From positions 1-8,355 of the forward strand of contig PXDM01000063.1 in NCBI GenBank assembly GCA_003565055.1: DNA of 8,355 nucleotides, written 5' to 3'. A program made the position numbers and the translations under genes. The first letter of the stretch is position 1, and the number at the start of each line of letters is the position of its first letter. Positions 5,613 to 8,355 of this stretch are shown in pieces. The notes beneath the pieces are model-generated. The model ran no database searches. It saw only the letters and a list, made by a program, of their open reading frames with translations, and was not told the origin of the DNA. Origin of the DNA: Paracoccaceae bacterium (GTDB lineage Bacteria; Pseudomonadota; Alphaproteobacteria; Rhodobacterales; Rhodobacteraceae).

Positions 5613-5771
5613 ATGGACAAGAATGCAAAGAAGAAATCCGCAAACAGTCCGAAAGGGGCAAAACCCCAGAGTGACTACAAATCGCGCGACGCCGAAGGCA
5701 AGACCAGCCAGGCGGACAGCAAGTTTCAAAAGCAGATCGGCAAGGCGAAGGATACCCAGCGTAAGGGGTGA
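5613..5771 (+). CDS. 52-aa lysine-rich protein, half-CsbD-like
   Basis: A very small, highly charged protein (about one quarter Lys) without hydrophobic segments, predicted disordered or helical. Its C-terminal part (SQADSKFQKQIGKAKDTQRKG) resembles the closing repeat of CsbD-type proteins, where a GK-A-KD pattern recurs. The N-terminal half (KNAKKKSANSPKGAKPQSDY) is not recognisable. The ATG at 5613 is preceded by AAAGGG about 9 nt upstream. An earlier in-frame ATG at 5592 has no such site. It follows csbD by 39 nt on the same strand and is likely co-expressed with it. It may be a degenerate CsbD duplicate or a separate small stress protein. Function is unknown. Codon use matches its neighbours. 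Confidence 0.7.
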   Translation: MDKNAKKKSANSPKGAKPQSDYKSRDAEGKTSQADSKFQKQIGKAKDTQRKG

Positions 5772-5785
5772 TTTCGCCTGCTGAA

Positions 5786-5819
5786 AGCCCCGTCGCAATG
5801 TCCCTCTTGCGGCGGGGCT
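5786..5819 (+). terminator. Terminator hairpin after csbD and its small partner
   Basis: AGCCCCGTCGCA (5786-5797) pairs with TGCGGCGGGGCT (5808-5819), a 12-bp stem with one G-T pair and a 10-nt loop. It lies 15 nt after the stop at 5771 and before the opposing gene ending at 5848. The T-tract is poor (GTTCCTGT). Confidence 0.75.
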
Positions 5820-5847
5820 GTTCCTGTCAGGGATGCAAGGAGGAAGA

Positions 5848-6081
5848 TCAGCGTCGACGCACTGAATTCCCGCCCGCCAGTATTCCGTTGATCAGTGCCG
5901 CGACTGCAGCATGCTTCTCCGCATTCTCTGCATCTGCGGCGCATTCATGGGCGGCGGCGGCGTCCTGCAGGATGCCGACAATCTCGTTTTCCGGCAGGAC
6001 CTTGCGGTCATTCAGCGCCAGCAACAGCGACTCGCAGATGGATAGCGCAGCGAGCCCGTTTATCTCGTTGAGGACGGACAT
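5848..6081 (-). CDS. Conserved 77-aa Rhodobacteraceae-type protein of unknown function
   Basis: An all-helical soluble protein. It opens with NEINGLAALSICESLLLALN, continues with DRKVLPENEIVGILQDAAAAH, and ends with EKHAAVAALINGILAGGNSVRRR. I recall near-identical short proteins from Rhodobacteraceae annotated as hypothetical. The pattern suggests a compact helical bundle; the His residues (46, 57) and the lone Cys of the first helix are not arranged like a known metal site. No signal peptide or membrane span is likely: the first helix is hydrophobic but broken by Glu and Asp. No strong ribosome binding site precedes the ATG at 6079-6081 (GAAAGCGAAA is the nearest purine run). It is divergent from the Crp/Fnr gene across 158 bp, which could be a shared control region. 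Confidence 0.8.
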   Translation of the reverse strand: MSVLNEINGLAALSICESLLLALNDRKVLPENEIVGILQDAAAAHECAADAENAEKHAAVAALINGILAGGNSVRRR

Positions 6082-6190
6082 GATCGGTTTCGCTTTCTGT
6101 TGAAGAGGGGCTTATCGGAACGTGTCGCAACAATAGGCTCAATCGGCCATACCCGACTGATCCAGAGCAGCATCCGACACAAGATTTGCA

Positions 6191-6207
6191 CCAATTCGAC
6201 GTATTGG
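6191..6207. promoter_or_regulatory. Possible operator dyad upstream of the Crp/Fnr-type gene
   Basis: CCAAT (6191-6195) and ATTGG (6203-6207) form an inverted repeat with 7-nt spacing, 33 bases before the start at 6240. The size and symmetry fit a Crp-family dimer site, but the sequence is neither the Crp (TGTGA) nor the Fnr (TTGAT) half-site. An arm pair this short is expected by chance a few times in the window. Confidence 0.2.
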
Positions 6208-6239
6208 CCCCGCGCCATCACTCCCAACTGGAAACTGAA

Positions 6240-6971
6240 ATGTTGATCTTGCAAAGCCCCCTGACGCGAAAGCTGTCTGCCTTTGTCACCTTGTCGGACA
6301 GTGATCTTGAAACGCTCGCCCGGTTTCACCGGCGCAGGCGCAGTTTTCTGTCGGGGCATGAAGTGATCCATGAAGGGCAGAAGACGCAATCCGCGTTCAT
6401 TCTGGCCGAAGGCTGGGCCTGTTCCTACAAGATACTGCCCGATGGCGATCGGCAGATCGTGGATATCCAGATCCCGGGTGATTTCCTGGGATTGCGCAGC
6501 GTGCTGTTTCGCACGACCGATCACAGCGTCGAGGCCGTGACCCCGATCGAGGCCTCCGAAGTGCTGGCCTCCGATATCCTGAACGGGTTCGCGACATCGC
6601 CGCGTCTGGCGACGGCGGTCTTGTGGGCGGCCTCGCGCGATGAGGCGATGGTGGTGGAACATCTGGTCAATCTTGGCCGACGCTCTGCAGAAGAGCGCAT
6701 GGCGCATTTCCTGCTGGAACTGGGGGCGCGGCTGCGCCTGATCGGGATCTCGGACAAGACCGGTTTCGCATGCCCGTTGACGCAATATCATCTGGCCGAT
6801 GCGCTGGGGCTGAGCGCGGTTCACGTCAATCGCGTGCTGCGCCATCTGCGCGAAGAGGGGCTGGTGACATTCCAGAAGGGGCGGGTCGTTTTCGATGATT
6901 TCGCGGGGCTGGTCACCCTCGCGGGATTCGATACCGATTATCTGGATCAGGAGGGCCCCTTGCTGTCCTAG
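6240..6971 (+). CDS. Crp/Fnr-family transcriptional regulator
   Basis: A 243-aa regulator. Residues 10-115 form the cyclic-nucleotide-binding-like beta-roll: GHEVIHEGQ (39-47), SAFILAEGWACSYKILPDGD (51-70), then RQIVDIQIPGDFLGLRSVLF (71-90). A long dimerisation helix spans about 122-146. The winged helix-turn-helix (HTH_Crp_2 type) spans about 150-225, with TQYHLADALGLSAVHVNRVL (181-200) and RHLREEGLV after it. The roll lacks the Glu/Arg phosphate-binding set of true cAMP receptors, and there is no N-terminal cysteine cluster as in Fnr, so the signal is unknown. The ATG at 6240 is chosen with GGA about 8 nt upstream; a TTG at 6186 would add 18 atypical residues. It is divergent from the 77-aa gene and convergent with the 64-aa gene. 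Its targets cannot be read from the sequence. Confidence 0.9.
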   Translation: MLILQSPLTRKLSAFVTLSDSDLETLARFHRRRRSFLSGHEVIHEGQKTQSAFILAEGWACSYKILPDGDRQIVDIQIPGDFLGLRSVLFRTTDHSVEAVTPIEASEVLASDILNGFATSPRLATAVLWAASRDEAMVVEHLVNLGRRSAEERMAHFLLELGARLRLIGISDKTGFACPLTQYHLADALGLSAVHVNRVLRHLREEGLVTFQKGRVVFDDFAGLVTLAGFDTDYLDQEGPLLS

Positions 6972-6977
6972 CGCACC

Positions 6978-6995
6978 CCCGGCGATCACGCCGGG
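6978..6995. terminator. Hairpin between the Crp/Fnr gene and the opposing 64-aa gene
   Basis: CCCGGCG (6978-6984) pairs with CGCCGGG (6989-6995) around an ATCA loop, 6 nt after the stop at 6971. Perfect GC stem but no T-tract on either side. It may serve both convergent genes. Confidence 0.6.
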
Positions 6996-7009
6996 AGCCT
7001 GGGACCGGT

Positions 7010-7204
7010 TCAGACGAGCGCGTGCTTGGCCGCGTCAAGCGCGCGGTCGCATGCGGCATCATCCTTGAGCGACCGGGCCCGCGTGGCCGCTTGATAATGC
7101 TCCAATGCGGCGTGCTTCTTCGGCCCGGCCGGGGCCGCATCGCAGGCCGATTTGACGATCTCCATCTTTTCGGCAGTGCTTGGCAGTGGGGTTATTGCAG
7201 TCAT
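7010..7204 (-). CDS. 64-aa conserved helical protein of unknown function
   Basis: A small soluble protein rich in Ala, Lys and Asp. It has two predicted helices: TAEKMEIVKSACDAAPAG (10-27) and, after a short turn, KKHAALEHYQAATRARSLKD running to DRALDAAKHALV. The sense of the second half, alternating short helices with HY-x-AA and D-x-A-x-x-x-A-K, recalls a single tetratricopeptide-like helical pair, but this is not a firm match. I recall similar short hypothetical proteins in Rhodobacteraceae. The ATG at 7202-7204 has a good AAGGA site 8 nt upstream. The gene converges with the Crp/Fnr gene and has a long upstream gap with a TGATCC/GGATCA dyad at 7253-7265. No signal peptide or membrane segment. 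Confidence 0.75.
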   Translation of the reverse strand: MTAITPLPSTAEKMEIVKSACDAAPAGPKKHAALEHYQAATRARSLKDDAACDRALDAAKHALV

Positions 7205-7252
7205 GGGATTTATCCTTCCCTGGCCTGTTCAAATTGATGAAGCCCTGCGCAT

Positions 7253-7265
7253 TGATCCCGGATCA
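7253..7265. promoter_or_regulatory. Palindrome TGATCCCGGATCA upstream of the 64-aa gene
   Basis: A perfect 13-bp dyad (TGATCC-C-GGATCA) 49 bases upstream of the minus-strand start at 7204. Position and symmetry fit a binding site for a dimeric regulator. No named box is recognised. Confidence 0.35.
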
Positions 7266-7400
7266 GGGCGCTGAATTTCGTCGATACCTGAGACAAACAA
7301 ACAACGGCGAGATCTTGTGCCGTCCGCGCGACACTGCGCCCTTTCGCACGCCCGGGACTGATCCAGGTTTGCCTTTGGGGTGTTTCTTTGGCGGCTACCC

Positions 7401-7495
7401 GTGAAAGCCCTTCGGGCAGTGCCCGCCCGCGAGGCTGTTCCCTTCCCGCCGTCCGATCGGAGCGCCGAGGGCGGCACCCGACCCTGGGGGGGCCC
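7401..7495 (+). repeat. Dispersed intergenic repeat, copy C
   Basis: Blocks in order: GTGAAAGC, GGGCAGTGCCCGCCCG, GTTCCCTTCCCGCCGTCCGATCG, GCCGAGGGCGGC, then ACCCGACCCT with a G7 run. They align with copies A1 and B but with more changes. After the G-run it switches to GGCCCGGGCTGGTCG (7491-7505), shared with 1173-1187, instead of the CGCTTTGGCACGC end of the other copies. Confidence 0.7.
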
Positions 7496-7522
7496 GGGCT
7501 GGTCGTCCGGGCCAGGGCTTGG

Positions 7523-7548
7523 GGAACGCGCGGGACTTCCCTCGCGTA
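7523..7548 (+). promoter_or_regulatory. Second, weaker GGAAC-N17-CGTA motif
   Basis: GGAAC (7523-7527), 17 nt, CGTA (7545-7548) resembles an EcfG-type promoter with one mismatch in the -10. It is about 105 bases from the DUF2383 start, so it would give a longer leader than the motif at 7593. May be fortuitous. Confidence 0.25.
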
Positions 7549-7592
7549 GCCTGCCCGCGCGCGCGCCTGTTTCCGAGTTTTCCACGCCGGAT

Positions 7593-7617
7593 GGAACGCG
7601 CAGGCCGCGCGCGGGTT
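7593..7617 (+). promoter_or_regulatory. EcfG-type promoter motif for the DUF2383 gene
   Basis: GGAAC (7593-7597), 16 nt, GGTT (7614-7617): a full -35 match and a one-base variant of the -10 (cGTT). The -10 ends 36 bases before the ATG at 7654, nearly the same distance as for csbD (35). That agreement is the main support for it. Confidence 0.5.
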
Positions 7618-7653
7618 TTCACTACAGACATTCCATCAGAACCGGAGCGCATC

Positions 7654-8124
7654 ATGCAAACCCCCATCGAGACCATTTCTTCGCTGCATACGAAAATCGC
7701 TGACGCGGCCAAGGGCTACGAGGAAGCGGCGTCCATTGGCAACCATACCAATGTCAAGGCGCTCTGCGCCGATCTGCGCCAGCGCCACATGACCCATGCC
7801 CATGAGCTTGCGGGTCTGTTGCTGGCACGCGGCGGCGGGACCGATGGCGACGGCTCGTTGATGAGCGTGGTCCACAAGGCTGCGCTCAATGTCCGGTTCG
7901 CCATGTCCGCAGACGAGACAAGCCTGCTGCCGGGCCTGCGCGACGGCGAGAAGCGGCTTCTGGCCGCCTATGACGACACGTTGCGCGAGTGCGAGATCGA
8001 CAAGACCTTCAGCGCCGACGAGGTGAGCGCGATCAAGAAACAGCGCGAGAGCGTCGTGGGCCATGTCGGCAAGATCGACGCGCTTCAGACCTCGCTCACA
8101 GCCGAGCGAAAGGTGCCCGGCTGA
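7654..8124 (+). CDS. DUF2383 / PA2169-type four-helix-bundle protein
   Basis: A 156-aa soluble all-helical protein. The opening helix (IETISSLHTKIADAAKGYEE) is followed by NHTNVKALCADLRQRHMTHA, ELAGLLLARGGG (51-62), GSLMSVVHKAALNVRF (67-82), and a helix with PGLRDGEKRLLAAYDDTLRE (93-112). The order and the GYEEA, RHMTHAHEL, GSL-x-x-x-VH and GEKRLLAAYDD patterns fit the DUF2383 (PA2169) family, which is related in fold to ferritin-like bundles. Possible metal ligands (Glu23, Glu24, His45, His48, His50, Glu51) are present, but whether metal is bound is unknown. The ATG at 7654 has GGAG upstream (6 nt spacing); longer in-frame readings run into the promoter. A related gene follows 64 nt downstream. 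Confidence 0.87.
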   Translation: MQTPIETISSLHTKIADAAKGYEEAASIGNHTNVKALCADLRQRHMTHAHELAGLLLARGGGTDGDGSLMSVVHKAALNVRFAMSADETSLLPGLRDGEKRLLAAYDDTLRECEIDKTFSADEVSAIKKQRESVVGHVGKIDALQTSLTAERKVPG

Positions 8125-8140
8125 CTTGCGCGTGCGACAC

Positions 8141-8156
8141 GGCCGGGTTCCCGGCC
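8141..8156 (+). terminator. Hairpin between the two DUF2383-type genes
   Basis: GGCCGG (8141-8146) and CCGGCC (8151-8156) flank a 4-nt loop (GTTC), 16 nt after the stop at 8124. No T-run follows, so it may be a processing or stability element between two co-transcribed genes, or a partial terminator. Confidence 0.5.
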
Positions 8157-8188
8157 CCTGACACATATTCAGCCAGAAGGAATGCCCC

Positions 8189-8355
8189 ATGACCGCGCAC
8201 AACACGATACCGGACCCCGAGTCGCTTCCCGCATCGAGAACGAGCGATGTGGCACCAGGCGCGGCCCCCGCCGCGCAGTGCCTTGATCTGGTCGCAGAGA
8301 TGCATACGCGGGTCCTCGATTCCATCGCCGGCTTCAGGAAAGTGGCCGAGAAGGC
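8189..8355 (+). CDS. Second DUF2383-type gene, cut by the window end
   Basis: The ATG at 8189 has AAGGA 7 nt upstream and opens a frame that runs off the right edge (55 complete codons visible). The first 30 residues are polar and Ala/Pro-rich. Then CLDLVAEMHTRVLDSIAGF-x-KVAEKA aligns with the opening helix of the preceding protein (ISSLHTKIADAAKGYEEAAS): both have L-x-x-x-HT-x-x-x-D-x-x-x-G[YF]-x-x-A. It is therefore a probable diverged paralogue with an extra N-terminal extension. Only the first helix is in view, so neither the full domain nor an intact reading frame can be confirmed. The 64-nt spacing suggests an operon, with the hairpin at 8141 modulating it. Confidence 0.7.
   Translation, partial: MTAHNTIPDPESLPASRTSDVAPGAAPAAQCLDLVAEMHTRVLDSIAGFRKVAEK

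Larger units (their letters stand above)
7205..7653. other. Gene-free interval with repeat copy C and stress-type promoters
   Basis: This 449-bp gap lies between divergent genes. From left to right it holds a 13-bp palindrome at 7253-7265, one GACTGATCCA motif at 7356-7365, repeat copy C (7401-7495) with a 15-mer shared with 1173-1187, and two GGAAC-type promoter motifs. The open frames crossing it encode repeat-derived peptides (SDRSAEGGTRPWG) and have no domain. Confidence 0.65.

Noticed and set aside
5025..5798. A 257-codon minus-strand frame
   Set aside because: It is antisense to the DUF883-like gene's end, csbD and its partner, and includes repeat copy B. Its hydrophobic look comes from the complement of Lys/Glu-rich codons.
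6158..6184. TGATCC as a sigma-E -35 element before the Crp/Fnr gene
   Set aside because: No TAAGA-like -10 lies at the usual 17-18 nt spacing; the nearest, CAAGA, is at 16 nt. TGATCC is also too common to count alone.
7519..7653. N-terminal extension of the DUF2383 gene
   Set aside because: It would translate the promoter region and repeat-adjacent sequence. The ATG at 7654 has a ribosome binding site and starts just before the first family helix.

Overview
The window is GC-rich DNA from an alphaproteobacterium, most likely of the family Rhodobacteraceae. I infer this from codon use and from several small proteins that I know, from memory, as typical of that group. No rRNA, tRNA, CRISPR array, transposase or phage gene is visible. 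I made all assignments by reading the sequence; no database was searched.

Layout. (1) 150-830, minus strand: a run of three small genes. These are a two-helix Thivi_2564-type membrane protein, a 95-aa conserved protein, and a short DUF2188-like protein. (2) 831-1359: a gap without genes, holding a dispersed repeat and a large inverted repeat. (3) 1360-1770, plus: a conserved 136-aa protein with one C-terminal membrane segment. (4) 1977-3521, plus: an OmpA-family envelope protein with a very acidic Ala/Asp-rich linker. (5) 3637-4278, minus: a secreted protein with SH3, glycine-zipper and DUF1236 parts, sharing a terminator hairpin with the OmpA gene. (6) 4825-5097, plus: a DUF883/ElaB-YqjD-like tail-anchored protein. 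(7) 5400-5771, plus: a CsbD-like gene followed by a tiny lysine-rich gene. (8) 5848-6081, minus: a 77-aa conserved protein. (9) 6240-6971, plus: a Crp/Fnr-type regulator. (10) 7010-7204, minus: a 64-aa helical protein. (11) 7654 to the right edge, plus: two tandem DUF2383/PA2169-type four-helix genes, the second cut by the window end.

Common theme. CsbD, DUF883, DUF2383 and Thivi_2564-type genes are typical stress or stationary-phase genes in Proteobacteria. The SH3/DUF1236 and OmpA proteins act in the envelope. The window therefore reads as a stress and envelope neighbourhood of mostly single-gene units. Two of the units, csbD and the first DUF2383 gene, are preceded at almost the same distance by motifs resembling the alphaproteobacterial general-stress (EcfG-type) promoter, GGAAC-N16/17-cGTT.

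The least explained content is a family of intergenic repeats of about 95-140 bp. There are at least three copies (972-1105 plus, 5171-5308 minus, 7401-7495 plus) and a partial inverted copy near 1129-1187. The repeats account for several long but spurious open frames. I do not see a defence system or a biosynthetic cluster.
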